Source: Providencia sp. PROV188
GTDB lineage: Bacteria > Pseudomonadota > Gammaproteobacteria > Enterobacterales > Enterobacteriaceae
Length of the DNA: 64,000 nucleotides
Direction: 5' to 3'
NCBI RefSeq assembly: GCF_027595165.1
Contig: NZ_CP097291.1
Location: forward strand, 2,976,001-3,040,000
Made by a program: the position numbers and the translations under genes. The notes below the pieces were generated by a model. It did not search any database, was not told the DNA's origin, and saw only the letters and a list, made by a program, of their open reading frames with translations. The stretch's first letter is position 1. Every line of letters starts with the position of its first letter. Below are positions 9,602-18,570 of this stretch, piece after piece.

Positions 9602-10159
9602 ATGAAATTCGCTTATCAGGCAGCCGTTTCGGGCTTAGCCTTATTCTCTCTATCCGCCTTTGCTCAAGAGTATCCTCTCGGTCACCCAGTCATTAAAAAC
9701 GGCATGGAAATCCAAGGTGTTTATTTACAGCCTATCACCATGGACACCGAAGAAGGCCACCACAAGATGGCTCACCTGCCAGCGGATAAAGCCGACGTTC
9801 ACTTAGAAGCCGACATCCACGCAGTAGAAGATAACCCGAACGGCTTTGCAGAAGGTGATTGGATGCCTTACTTAACCGTCGAATATACCGTCACCAAACT
9901 GGGCGATAAGCCACAGACTCAATCAGGCACCTTTATGCCGATGGTAGCAAGCGATGGTCCTCACTACGGTGAAAATATTAAACTGGACGGCAATGGTAAA
10001 TATCGCGTTACCTACAAAATTTACCCACCTTCACACAATCAACAAGCCGCTTTCGGTCGTCACATTGATAAAGAAACTGGGGTTGCCCCTTGGTTTGAAC
10101 CGTTTGAAGTCTCTTGGGACTTTGACTATGCCGGCATAGGTCGCAAAGGCAGTTACTAA
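9602..10159 (+). CDS. Periplasmic iron-binding protein, P19/FetP/FtrA family
   Basis: A 185-residue exported protein, first gene of a Fur-boxed iron operon. Residues 1-21 form a signal peptide ending in SAFA. The mature part has the P19 (Tp34) pattern: YPLGHPVIKNGMEIQGVYLQPI at the start, Met- and His-rich segments (EEGHHKMAHLPADKADVHLEADIH) that supply metal ligands, and a beta-sandwich tail. In Campylobacter P19, E. coli FetP and Bordetella FtrA the protein binds copper and hands iron to an FTR1 permease. The permease gene lies two genes downstream, consistent with this role. Confidence 0.9.
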   Translation: MKFAYQAAVSGLALFSLSAFAQEYPLGHPVIKNGMEIQGVYLQPITMDTEEGHHKMAHLPADKADVHLEADIHAVEDNPNGFAEGDWMPYLTVEYTVTKLGDKPQTQSGTFMPMVASDGPHYGENIKLDGNGKYRVTYKIYPPSHNQQAAFGRHIDKETGVAPWFEPFEVSWDFDYAGIGRKGSY

Positions 10160-10178
10160 TTTTTCAATGATGCGCTGA

Positions 10179-10217
10179 GGGCTTTCGCGGGGGTAATATT
10201 CCGCGCGAGCCCTTTTT
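10179..10217 (+). terminator. Intra-operon hairpin after the P19 gene
   Basis: GGGCT...CGCGG pairs with CCGCG...AGCCC (10179-10212), with a small internal bulge, followed by TTTTT. It lies between the P19 and cupredoxin genes, so it is probably a partial terminator giving more P19 than downstream proteins. Confidence 0.6.
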
Positions 10218-10260
10218 CGCTAGTAAGGAACTCTCAATTTTCAATAAGTTTGAGCCAACA

Positions 10261-10599
10261 ATGAAAACATTACTCAGCTTTTTACTGGTTTTTATTTGTG
10301 CATTACTTCCGCAATCAGCCTTAAGCGCCGAAAAATATACCGTTGAATTAGAAATGAAAAATGGGGATTTAATCCCTCGCGTTCTGGAAGTGCCAGCGAA
10401 AACCATTATTCGTATCAAAATTACCAATACCGGCACTGAACCCGCAGAGTTTGAAAGTTTGCAACTGCGCAAAGAAAAAGTATTAGCACCCGGCGCCAGT
10501 TCCGTGGTGGTCATTGCACCGTTAAAACCAGGTAGTTACACATTTTTCGACGATTTCCATCTGTCACATCCAAAAGGCGAGATCATCGCTAAAGAGTAG
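10261..10599 (+). CDS. Periplasmic cupredoxin-like protein of the iron operon
   Basis: A 112-residue exported protein: signal peptide to about residue 22 (LPQSALSA), then a single cupredoxin fold (PRVLEVPAKTIIRIKITNTG, APGASSVVVIAPLKPGSYTFF). It corresponds to FtrB of Bordetella, or to the N-terminal cupredoxin domain that in E. coli is fused within EfeO. A ferrous-iron oxidising or relay function at the permease is inferred. Classical type-1 copper Cys is absent; Met/His/acidic ligands (FDDFHLSHP) may bind the metal. It sits 8 bases before the FTR1 gene. Confidence 0.8.
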   Translation: MKTLLSFLLVFICALLPQSALSAEKYTVELEMKNGDLIPRVLEVPAKTIIRIKITNTGTEPAEFESLQLRKEKVLAPGASSVVVIAPLKPGSYTFFDDFHLSHPKGEIIAKE

Positions 10600-10607
10600 G
10601 ACTCAAC

Positions 10608-11465
10608 ATGGGACAAGTTCTCTTTGTAGTTTGGCGCGAAAGTTTTGAAGCGCTGTTAGTTATCGGCATCATTTATGCGTGGATCAAACGCCACCCTGAC
10701 GCTCGCAATGGAATGAAATACCTGTGGGGCGGTGTTGGGCTGGGTATCGCCATGTCCATCTTACTCGCACTGCTGATTTACGGCGTATTCAATGTCCTTG
10801 ATGACACTGGGCAATCTATTTTCATGATAGTCATGGAGATCCTCGCCTGTATCTTGATTGTTCAAATGGTCTATTGGATGAACAAAAGCGGCGGCTCGAT
10901 GAAAAAAGAGCTGGAATCAGGTATCAATCGTAATGCAGAACACCATAGTTGGTGGGGCGCAACCTTAATTATCGCTATCGCGATTGCCCGTGAAGGTAGC
11001 GAAATTGTCGTTTTCCTTTCCAGTTTTATCATGTCGTTGACCGCTGAAAATGCCAACGAATTTATCTTTGAAGTTGCAGCGGGTGTCGTTATTGCGGGTA
11101 TGACGCTATATGCCTTCTTATTAACTAACCGAATTATTTCATGGAAAATTTTCTTTAAAGTCACTGGCGTGATTTTACTGTTCCTTGCCCTCTCCTTGCT
11201 GCTTCGAGGCGTTGAAGAAATTTCAAACTTAATGATTGAGTTTGACTATCCAATTCCTGAATTTTTAATCTACCCAGCATGGGATACCAGCGCATTACTG
11301 GATGATTCTGGTGTAGCTGGCAACTTTATTTCATCATTCTTTGCATATCGTTCACAGCCAATTTGGCTCAGTGTTATCACCTTTGTTGTCTATTGGATTG
11401 TGATCCTCGCACTGTTTGTTTGGAGCAAAAAACATGCCGCTAAACGGAACTTACAAAATGCGTAA
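10608..11465 (+). CDS. efeU: FTR1-family iron permease (EfeU/FtrC-like)
   Basis: A 285-residue inner-membrane protein with about seven hydrophobic helices. Both iron-transport REXXE motifs of FTR1 permeases are visible: RESFE at residues 10-14 and REGSE at 128-132. Length fits E. coli EfeU (about 276) and FtrC rather than the long FetM. It imports iron delivered by the periplasmic proteins encoded on either side. Its stop overlaps the chosen start of the next gene by 8 bases (ATGCGTAA), indicating translational coupling. Confidence 0.92.
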   Translation: MGQVLFVVWRESFEALLVIGIIYAWIKRHPDARNGMKYLWGGVGLGIAMSILLALLIYGVFNVLDDTGQSIFMIVMEILACILIVQMVYWMNKSGGSMKKELESGINRNAEHHSWWGATLIIAIAIAREGSEIVVFLSSFIMSLTAENANEFIFEVAAGVVIAGMTLYAFLLTNRIISWKIFFKVTGVILLFLALSLLLRGVEEISNLMIEFDYPIPEFLIYPAWDTSALLDDSGVAGNFISSFFAYRSQPIWLSVITFVVYWIVILALFVWSKKHAAKRNLQNA

Positions 11466-12345
11466 AATCACCCACTTAGCCATTAGCGTAATCGTTGCTT
11501 CACTCGTGGCATCTACCGCCTATGGAAAAGCCCTACGCTCCCCTGTGCAAACAGGGGACAACATCATTATTGCTAAGGGGGATATTCCCACCCCTGAAAA
11601 ATATCAGCCTGCCATTCAAGAATACTTATCCTTCGTCAACAAGGAGTTAAGTGAAATGGTGGAGCAATTAGAAAAACTCAATCAAAGTGTGCAAAAAGGT
11701 CAATTAGCGCAGGCGAAAGCGGCCTATATTCAAGCCCACCAGCACTATGAAACCGTGCGTCCGATCATTGTTTTGTTTGGTAATACCGACCGAACCATCA
11801 ACCCTCGTGCGGATTATTTTCTGGATAAAGAAAAAGACTACCGCTTCGTGGGATTTCACTTGGTTGAATACCTTTTATTTGCCAAGCAAGATCTCAAAGC
11901 AGCGCTGCCAGCATCTGATGAGCTGTTATTAAAAGGAAAAGATTTACAAAAGCGTGTCTTAACCGAAACCATTGAGATTCCGAAATTGGTGCAAGCCTCC
12001 GCAGATTTTATGGAGATGATCCTAGAAACAAAACTGTCGGGACAAGAGAATATTTATAGTCTCTCTGACCTGTCAGATATGGCGGCTAATGCCAAAGGTT
12101 CTCAAGCCATCATCGAGGTGATCAGTCCGTTTATTGAATCCAAGACCCTCGATCAGATAAAAGAAAATGATCAGAAAATTAATAAAATAGTGCGGTCATA
12201 TCAATTAGTTAAAGGCCAATACAAGCCTTACAGCCAACTAAAACAACAAGACAAAATGGCGCTCTATTCCCTGTTAACGCAACAAGCCGAACTGCTCGCG
12301 ACATTGCGCGCTCAGTTAGATGTTGATGTTTACTATAAATATTAA
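11458..12345 (+). CDS. efeO: EfeO/EfeM-like periplasmic protein (M75 imelysin domain)
   Basis: A 295-residue exported protein: signal peptide at residues 1-23 (LVASTAYG), then a helical M75/imelysin domain with the HxxE motif as His134-Glu137 in GFHLVEYLLF. Unlike E. coli EfeO it lacks an N-terminal cupredoxin domain, which here is a separate upstream gene, so it corresponds to the EfeM form. The ATG at 11458 overlapping the efeU stop starts a clean signal peptide; an upstream ATG at 11416 would add 14 residues inside efeU. It is expected to bind iron in the periplasm and feed the permease. Confidence 0.85.
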   Translation: MRKITHLAISVIVASLVASTAYGKALRSPVQTGDNIIIAKGDIPTPEKYQPAIQEYLSFVNKELSEMVEQLEKLNQSVQKGQLAQAKAAYIQAHQHYETVRPIIVLFGNTDRTINPRADYFLDKEKDYRFVGFHLVEYLLFAKQDLKAALPASDELLLKGKDLQKRVLTETIEIPKLVQASADFMEMILETKLSGQENIYSLSDLSDMAANAKGSQAIIEVISPFIESKTLDQIKENDQKINKIVRSYQLVKGQYKPYSQLKQQDKMALYSLLTQQAELLATLRAQLDVDVYYKY

Positions 12346-12356
12346 GGCATAAATTT

Positions 12357-13646
12357 ATGCAAGCTAAACTAAAAAGCGAGTCACAACCTTTGGGGTTTTC
12401 TCAATCTAAAATTTCTCGCCGCCATGCGCTAAAAACCTTAGTCATGGGAGGTGCAATCCTCGCCGCCCCCGCCCTCAGCGCAAAAGCATCCATTGCGGAT
12501 TGCGAACTGACTTATGATAAAAGCATCAATTATTTAGGTTCACACCAAGCGGGTGTGTTAACCCCAGAACAGAAAAATGCCTCGTTTATCGCTTTTCGAA
12601 TCACGTCAACGACCCTTGATGAGCTGCAAGCGCTGTTCTCGGTATTAACTCAACGCATTGCTTTTTTGACCCAAGTACAAAAATCCACGCCAAATCAGAA
12701 TGATAAAATGCCTCCCGCTGAGTCTGGGATTTTAGGCACGCTCATTCAACCTGACGCCCTGAGTGTCACGGTTTCCTTGGGAGATAGCTTATTTGATTCA
12801 CGCTTTGGATTAGAAAAGCTTAAACCGAGTCAATTGGTGGAAATGACCAGCTTCCCGAACGACCGTTTAGAAGACAAATGGTGTGGTGGTGATGTGGTGC
12901 TGCAAATTTGTGCCAATAGCCAAGAAAGCGTGATTTATGCGCTGCGCGATATTCTCCGCCACACTTCACCTTATTGGTTCCCGCTATGGAAAATCGATGG
13001 GTTCTTACCATCACGGGATATCGATAGACGCTCTACCCCAATTAATTTATTTGGCTTTAAAGATGGCACTGGTAATGCACCAGCCGACGATAGCAAATTA
13101 ATGGATGAGCTGATTTGGGTGACTGAGGATAACAAAGAGCCATCATGGTGTGTCGGCGGTACCTACCAAGCGGTTCGCCTAATTCGTTTTAATCTCGAAT
13201 TTTGGGATAGAACACCGCTGGAAGACCAAGAAAATGACTTTGGGCGCCATAAAGCAACAGGTGCCCCCATGGGGATGAAGCACGAAATGGATGACCCTGC
13301 ATTCGACAAAGATCCGCATGGTGACCGCGTGTTATTTGACTCCCATATGCGCCGTGCCGAACCAAGAAATCCAACGCGCCACACCGCCAAGTTACGTCGC
13401 CGTAGTTACAGCTACTCTCTTGGCTTAACTGATAACGGCGCTCTGGATATGGGACTGATTTTCGTTTCATACCAAAAGAACTTAAAAACCGGCTTTATTG
13501 ATACTCAAAAACGGTTAAATGGCGAACCACTGGAGCGCTATATTAAACCGTTTGGTGGGGGTTACTATTTCGTTTTACCCGGCATTCAATCAGAGCAAGA
13601 CCAACTTGCTAAAGGGTTATTTGCCGCGCTGAAAGACACTAAATAG
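12357..13646 (+). CDS. efeB: Tat-exported Dyp-type heme peroxidase EfeB
   Basis: A 429-residue peroxidase, last gene of the operon. A twin-arginine signal (SRRHALK, residues 20-26, then a hydrophobic stretch ending LSAKA) sends the folded heme protein to the periplasm. The Dyp signature GFKDG is at residues 233-237, with the distal Arg region RRRSYSYSLG and the proximal His region further on. EfeB in E. coli supports ferrous iron uptake and has been proposed to take iron from heme. It is 11 bases from efeO and ends at a bidirectional terminator. Confidence 0.92.
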   Translation: MQAKLKSESQPLGFSQSKISRRHALKTLVMGGAILAAPALSAKASIADCELTYDKSINYLGSHQAGVLTPEQKNASFIAFRITSTTLDELQALFSVLTQRIAFLTQVQKSTPNQNDKMPPAESGILGTLIQPDALSVTVSLGDSLFDSRFGLEKLKPSQLVEMTSFPNDRLEDKWCGGDVVLQICANSQESVIYALRDILRHTSPYWFPLWKIDGFLPSRDIDRRSTPINLFGFKDGTGNAPADDSKLMDELIWVTEDNKEPSWCVGGTYQAVRLIRFNLEFWDRTPLEDQENDFGRHKATGAPMGMKHEMDDPAFDKDPHGDRVLFDSHMRRAEPRNPTRHTAKLRRRSYSYSLGLTDNGALDMGLIFVSYQKNLKTGFIDTQKRLNGEPLERYIKPFGGGYYFVLPGIQSEQDQLAKGLFAALKDTK

Positions 13647-13656
13647 CACCATAAAA

Positions 13657-13682
13657 AAGCCCCGAATATAATTTCGGGGCTT
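13657..13682. terminator. Bidirectional terminator after efeB
   Basis: AAGCCCCGAA pairs with TTCGGGGCTT around a 6-base loop, with A-runs before and T after, between the convergent efeB and the vWA gene; it can serve both strands. Confidence 0.85.
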
Positions 13683-13719
13683 CTAGCTCGTTCATTTACA
13701 GACTGATTTTATTATCTTC

Positions 13720-14457
13720 TTATTTTTTGCGATCCTTCGCGTCTTGCTCAACTTCCTGTTTCCATTCCTCTGATATTGGTGCAGCATTCTGTTTGGCTTC
13801 TACGGCTTTATTGACTGCTTTATATGCCTTATCGTAACCCGTGCCATCTTGAACATAACCTGTAGCATTCGAACTCTTAATACCGATATTATCCGCAGCC
13901 GTAATCGCATCAATATTGGCACCCAAGAAAATAAAGTCCCACTTATCTTCAACTTCTGCAGATTTAATCATAGATTTAATCTTAGCCTGACTATATTTGG
14001 TGCTACTGTTCTCTTCACCGTCAGTAATAATCACAAACAAAACATTATTGTTCTTGGTGATTTTTCTATTCTCACGCATTTTCACCATGGTATCGCCAAT
14101 GGCATCTAATAATGCGGTGTTTCTACCGACAGAATAGTCATCTAGCGTGAGGTTTTTCACTTTATCAATAGGTTCTCTGTTGTGTAATAAACTGGTTTTA
14201 TTATTAAACAACACCGTGGTAATAAAGGTTTTACCCGCTTTATTTCTATTTTCTGTCAGCACGCTGTTATATCCACCAACAGTGTCAGATTCAAATCCTG
14301 ACATTGAACCGCTTTTATCCAAGATAAACACCAAATCTAATACTTCAGAATCTTTAGCGGGTTCAACAATGGATTTAGCGCCAGAAACGCTAGAAAAAAA
14401 GAGTAGGAATACAGCAGATATTGCAGTAAAAAATGAAGTCTTAAATAAATTCATCAC
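13720..14457 (-). CDS. Exported von Willebrand factor A domain protein
   Basis: A 245-residue protein with a signal peptide at about 1-27 (FLLFFSSVSGA), then one vWA domain. The metal-ion-dependent adhesion site is complete: DKSGSM near residue 47, a Thr/Asn in GRNTALLDAIGD, and ITDGEENSS. The C-terminus is charged (EEWKQEVEQDAKDRKK). Such domains bind protein partners through a divalent metal; no partner is known. It lies 141 bases downstream of a lipoprotein gene on the same strand, so the two may be co-transcribed and act together in the envelope. Confidence 0.75.
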   Translation of the reverse strand: MMNLFKTSFFTAISAVFLLFFSSVSGAKSIVEPAKDSEVLDLVFILDKSGSMSGFESDTVGGYNSVLTENRNKAGKTFITTVLFNNKTSLLHNREPIDKVKNLTLDDYSVGRNTALLDAIGDTMVKMRENRKITKNNNVLFVIITDGEENSSTKYSQAKIKSMIKSAEVEDKWDFIFLGANIDAITAADNIGIKSSNATGYVQDGTGYDKAYKAVNKAVEAKQNAAPISEEWKQEVEQDAKDRKK

Positions 14458-14598
14458 TGAGCCTCTTTATAATATTATCCTGACGAAACTACCCTTTAGT
14501 TTCCGTGTTTCAGCGGGATATCACATAAGATTACTCTGCTTAATTTATAAGCAATTTCTTAATTATAAAGACACTCAGATAAACTTAATGGAATATAC

Positions 14599-15483
14599 TT
14601 ACCTTACCCACACACCATAATTTCTGAGTTTGTTAATTTCTTTAATAAACCCATTAAGTTTTATATATTCCTCAGCCATATTGCTCGAAGGACTTTCAGT
14701 ATACGTTTCCACTAACTGAACAGTTAATTGATGATATTGTTTATTTAAGTCTTGATGAATATCGACTTTGTTCGCATTTTTCAGCGTTTCTGTTAACGCT
14801 ATAATCTCATTCGCCACCGATTGAACCTGTGGATCACGGAAGGTCGCTTGAGGAACTTGATAACTTAAGTGCTGGCTAATTGAATTATTTTCTTCATTTT
14901 GCGGTGAATTAGGTACTAAATTTTGATCGTGTTCGTTCGCAAAATATTCAATTAACTCAGATTGATCAAAACATTTTGATTTAATATCTTCTTGCTTGTA
15001 CTGCTTATTCTCTGCCCCCGGCAACGCTTTGCCAATTGGGTAAGTACAACGGAATAAATTGCCATCAATCACCACGGCATCACTGCTTTTGATAGGTAAG
15101 CTTAATTCATGCCCATAAATAGTGACATTTCGCGGCGCGGGTTGATACCCCTTTTTATCTTGCTCGGTATACACTTCAGAAAATGTGTAATACACCCCAT
15201 GATTAGGGTTTAGGATCCCGCCTGAGTTATGTTCAAACACCATAAATTTGGTGACATGACCTGTATTATCTTCAAGTGTATGTTCACCACTGGCTAATGA
15301 TACTGATCCATACTGACCAGGCTCGACCAGATAATCTTTACCATCCACTTTAAAGGAAATCGTGTTTTCTGTTGGATTGCTATAATAGAACTTTCCTTTA
15401 TTTCCCATAATATCGAGATCACCACAGGCAGTAATCAATAGCATTACTGTTGTGAGCAGGCTGACTTTCAATATAGCTTTCAT
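14599..15483 (-). CDS. Lipoprotein of unknown function
   Basis: A 294-residue predicted lipoprotein: MKAILKVSLLTTVMLLITAC has a lipobox (LITAC) with acylated Cys at residue 20. I chose the ATG at 15483, six bases after GAGG (GAGGATATAC), over upstream starts. The body begins with a short beta-rich domain (GKFYYSNPTENTISFKVDG, VEPGQYGSVSLASGEHTL), then a polar, helical C-terminal half. Asp follows the lipid Cys at position +3, not +2, so by the usual rule it would go to the outer membrane. I do not recognise a family. It precedes the vWA gene. Confidence 0.65.
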   Translation of the reverse strand: MKAILKVSLLTTVMLLITACGDLDIMGNKGKFYYSNPTENTISFKVDGKDYLVEPGQYGSVSLASGEHTLEDNTGHVTKFMVFEHNSGGILNPNHGVYYTFSEVYTEQDKKGYQPAPRNVTIYGHELSLPIKSSDAVVIDGNLFRCTYPIGKALPGAENKQYKQEDIKSKCFDQSELIEYFANEHDQNLVPNSPQNEENNSISQHLSYQVPQATFRDPQVQSVANEIIALTETLKNANKVDIHQDLNKQYHQLTVQLVETYTESPSSNMAEEYIKLNGFIKEINKLRNYGVWVR

Positions 15484-15663
15484 GTATATCCTCAACATAT
15501 TACACATCAAAAAAATAGACCAAAAAACAAACAGCCAAGGGTAGTAATCTTATTCATCCCAATAAAAATAGTTTTACGATTAGTGCTTAACACTTCTTAC
15601 TTGTTGAAAATCAATCAATAATGACGAACTATAAAAAATAAGGTATAGAAAAGCGCTGTAAAA

Positions 15664-16599
15664 TTAAGATTGATGAGTGGGCGTACGACGTAATGCTTTA
15701 AATAATAGCTGGAAAACAGATTCCATCGTCGGCGTTAGCGTTTGGTTATTACGCATTAAGGATATCGAACGTGTTAATGCAGGTTGTTGTAACTGTAAAA
15801 CTTTTAGCTCAGGATCCCGCAAATGCACCGTATATAACTGAGGTAAAATACCAATCGCTAATTTCGACCTGACTAAACCATATAAGGTTTCAATATAATC
15901 GACTTGATAACGCGGATTAATATTAAAGCGATTACTTTCAATTGTAGCGCTCACTAATCGATTAATATTTCCTTTCGAAAACATAGCAATGTCACGGTTA
16001 TTTAAGAACTTCCACGGTAGATGAAATGCATTATCTGAAATAAATTCATCACGGTGGATTACTGCAACAAATGGGTCATCTTGCAAAGGATATAAAGTTA
16101 ACTCTTCAGGAACCGAGCTATCCAATACACCTACCCCAAAATCAATTTCGTTATTCACTAATTTATTCACTAGTGTATCATTCGTTTGGTCATAAAATTC
16201 CACATTCAGTTTAGGAAAATGTTGCTGTAATTGTTCAGGAATAATCGGGAATAATAACGAACTGACAGAAGGAACCAATCCAATGCGTAATGTGCCATCA
16301 CCGCCCTCTTCGATAATTTTTTGAATATCACTGAAGCCTCGGTGGGAGACACTTAAAATACGCTCTGCATGAGGTAAGATTGCGGCGCCTAGCTCCGTCA
16401 ATGTTACTGACGCTGCCGTACGGTTAATCAACTTACCGCCAATTACGGTTTCAATCTGCCGTATCGCACTGCTCAATGCAGGCTGACTCACCGCTAAGCG
16501 ATTTGCGGTTTCAGTAAAATGACGCAGATGTGCAAGAGTCACAAAATATTGCAACTGCTTTAGAGTTAATGCCGGAAGGCGCTGCCATGGCTCAGTCAT
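15664..16599 (-). CDS. LysR-family transcriptional regulator (OxyR-like length)
   Basis: A 311-residue LysR regulator: winged HTH at about 10-70 (LTLKQLQYFVTLAHLRHFTETANRLAVSQPALSSAIRQIE in segments) and an effector domain from about 95. The ATG at 16599 follows GAGG with seven bases spacing; an upstream start would add five residues. It is divergent from the adenine deaminase operon, with a 13-bp palindrome and a PurR-like box between them, so it may regulate that operon or itself. Its inducer cannot be told from sequence. Confidence 0.8.
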   Translation of the reverse strand: MTEPWQRLPALTLKQLQYFVTLAHLRHFTETANRLAVSQPALSSAIRQIETVIGGKLINRTAASVTLTELGAAILPHAERILSVSHRGFSDIQKIIEEGGDGTLRIGLVPSVSSLLFPIIPEQLQQHFPKLNVEFYDQTNDTLVNKLVNNEIDFGVGVLDSSVPEELTLYPLQDDPFVAVIHRDEFISDNAFHLPWKFLNNRDIAMFSKGNINRLVSATIESNRFNINPRYQVDYIETLYGLVRSKLAIGILPQLYTVHLRDPELKVLQLQQPALTRSISLMRNNQTLTPTMESVFQLLFKALRRTPTHQS

Positions 16600-16669
16600 T
16601 GTATTTCCTCGCAAATTGGATCGTCATTCTTATCATGATGCGCTTCATTATAACCTCTCTTTATGATTC

Positions 16670-16682
16670 GATAAATTTTATC
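16670..16682. promoter_or_regulatory. Palindrome in the LysR-ade divergent region
   Basis: GATAAA-T-TTTATC is a perfect 6-bp inverted repeat with one central base, containing the T-N11-A spacing seen at LysR-type sites. It is a plausible binding site for the adjacent LysR protein. Confidence 0.35.
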
Positions 16683-16686
16683 ATCT

Positions 16687-16702
16687 TGGCAAACGTTTGC
16701 CT
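16687..16702 (+). promoter_or_regulatory. Putative PurR operator of the ade-permease operon
   Basis: TGGCAAACGTTTGCCT contains the perfect palindrome GGCAAACGTTTGCC and matches the PurR consensus at 13 of 16 positions, 41 bases before the adenine deaminase start. Confidence 0.7.
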
Positions 16703-16743
16703 TGCTCATAAAGTAGCGACATAAATCTTTGAGATGGTGTTTT

Positions 16744-18570
16744 ATGAAGCTAACAAATCAAACTCGACGTCGAGCCGTACAAGCCGCAAAAGGCGAAGTA
16801 CCTTTTGACCTTTTACTCACCAATGCCAATATTATTGATATGGTCACTGGGGAAATTCGATCTGCGGATATCGGTATCATTGAAGGGCTGATTGCCAGCG
16901 TACACCCAACAGGAAGTCGTACTGATAGCCATGAAACCCATAATTTATCAGGAAAATTTATTTCCCCAGGTTTTATTGATACCCACGTTCATTTAGAAAG
17001 CTCCCATCTTCCCCCTGCTCGTTATGCTGAAATTGTCCTCACACAAGGCACCACCGCCGTATTTTGGGATCCCCATGAACTTGCAAACGTATTGGGGTTA
17101 GATGGCGTACGCTATGCCATTGATGCTAGCCGTAATTTGCCCCTTGATGTGATGGTTGCAGCCCCTTCTTCTGTGCCCTCTACACCAGGATTGGAAATGT
17201 CAGGTGCAGACTTCGCAGGACAAGAGATGTCCACGATGTTGAGCTGGCCGGAAGTACGTGGTGTGGCAGAAGTGATGGATATGTTCGGCGTGCTAAATGG
17301 CAGCGAACGCATGGAAGAGATCCTCGACGCCGGATTAAACTCAGGAAAAATCATTGAAGGTCATGCCCGCGGATTAAAAGGTGCTGATTTACAAGCTTAC
17401 CTCGCTGCTGGCGTTACCTCCGACCATGAACTCACTTCCGCAGAAGACGCCCTCGAAAAATTACGAGCGGGGCTAACACTGGAAATCCGTGGTTCTCACC
17501 CTTACCTGCTGCCTGAAATTGTGGCGGCATTGCAAACACTGCCGCATTTATCCTCACAAATCACGGTATGCACAGACGATGTTCCGCCAGACATATTGAT
17601 TGAAAAAGGCGGCGTGATTGCGCTGCTGAATTTATTAATTGAGCACGGAATGAAAGCCACTGATGTGTTGCGCTTTGCGACATTCAATGGCGCAATTCGC
17701 TTACAGCGCAATGACTTAGGTTTGATAGCCGCAGGTCGTCGCGCCAACTTAGTGGTTCTTGATTCTCTCGATACCTTAAAAGCTCAGCAAGTTTATGTCG
17801 ATGGCAAAAAAGTGGCAGAGAATGGGCAACTTGTTTCGCCGATTGCCACTGAAAATACGATTTTACCGCCACGCGATACCATGCACCTAGCGCCAATCTC
17901 GGCTCAAGATTGCCAGCTTCAATTAGCTGACTTGCAAAATGGTACTGCGCGTTTACGTCATATTAGCGGTGCCCGCTTTACTCAGTGGGGAGAGGTCGAT
18001 GTTCAAGTCGAAAATAGCATCGTGCAACTGCCTGATGAGTTTAGTTTGATCCGCGTACAACATCGCCATGGACGCCATAACGCCAAACCACAAATTGCCT
18101 TACTAAAAGGATGGGGAGAATTACGCGGCGCCATTGCCACCAGCTACTCCCATGATTCCCATAACCTTGTAGTGCTCGGTCGTGATGCCAACGATATGGC
18201 AATGGCAGCTAACCTGCTGATTGAAAGCGGTGGCGGTATGGCGTTAGTTCAAGATGGTAAAATCCTTGCTCATGTGGCGATGCCCATTGCAGGTATGCTC
18301 TCGGAATTACCTGCACCTGAGCTGGCAGAACAATTTCGCCAACTCAGAGAATTGAGCAGCCAAATTGCTGACTGGGAACCCCCATATCGTGTATTCAAAG
18401 CCATCGAAGGCACGTGTCTTGCCTGCAATGCTGGCCCACATTTAACCGATTTAGGACTGACTTGCGGTACCACTCGCCAGATAGTTGATGCCGTCTTAGA
18501 ACGTGCTGAAAGTAATAGCGGTATTAAAAACACTCATCCAATAAAAAATAATGATAGGAGCGCCAATTAA
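16744..18570 (+). CDS. ade: Adenine deaminase
   Basis: A 608-residue amidohydrolase converting adenine to hypoxanthine and ammonia. Seen are the metal-binding FIDTHVHLESS motif near residue 88, the adenine-deaminase segment GTTAVFWDPHELANVLG, EGHARGL, and the C-terminal half typical of Ade (TYSHDSHNLVVLG-like segment and CLACNAGPHLTDLGL). It is slightly longer than E. coli Ade (588). The ATG at 16744 is preferred to an upstream TTG. Its stop overlaps the permease start (TAATG), so uptake and deamination are coupled. PurR control is likely. Confidence 0.93.
   Translation: MKLTNQTRRRAVQAAKGEVPFDLLLTNANIIDMVTGEIRSADIGIIEGLIASVHPTGSRTDSHETHNLSGKFISPGFIDTHVHLESSHLPPARYAEIVLTQGTTAVFWDPHELANVLGLDGVRYAIDASRNLPLDVMVAAPSSVPSTPGLEMSGADFAGQEMSTMLSWPEVRGVAEVMDMFGVLNGSERMEEILDAGLNSGKIIEGHARGLKGADLQAYLAAGVTSDHELTSAEDALEKLRAGLTLEIRGSHPYLLPEIVAALQTLPHLSSQITVCTDDVPPDILIEKGGVIALLNLLIEHGMKATDVLRFATFNGAIRLQRNDLGLIAAGRRANLVVLDSLDTLKAQQVYVDGKKVAENGQLVSPIATENTILPPRDTMHLAPISAQDCQLQLADLQNGTARLRHISGARFTQWGEVDVQVENSIVQLPDEFSLIRVQHRHGRHNAKPQIALLKGWGELRGAIATSYSHDSHNLVVLGRDANDMAMAANLLIESGGGMALVQDGKILAHVAMPIAGMLSELPAPELAEQFRQLRELSSQIADWEPPYRVFKAIEGTCLACNAGPHLTDLGLTCGTTRQIVDAVLERAESNSGIKNTHPIKNNDRSAN

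Noticed and set aside
10164..10514. Minus-strand frame of 116 codons
   Set aside because: It overlaps the cupredoxin gene and the hairpin upstream; no ribosome site or recognisable domain.
14147..14620. Plus-strand frame of 157 codons
   Set aside because: It is opposite the vWA gene, has no recognised domain and no supported start.
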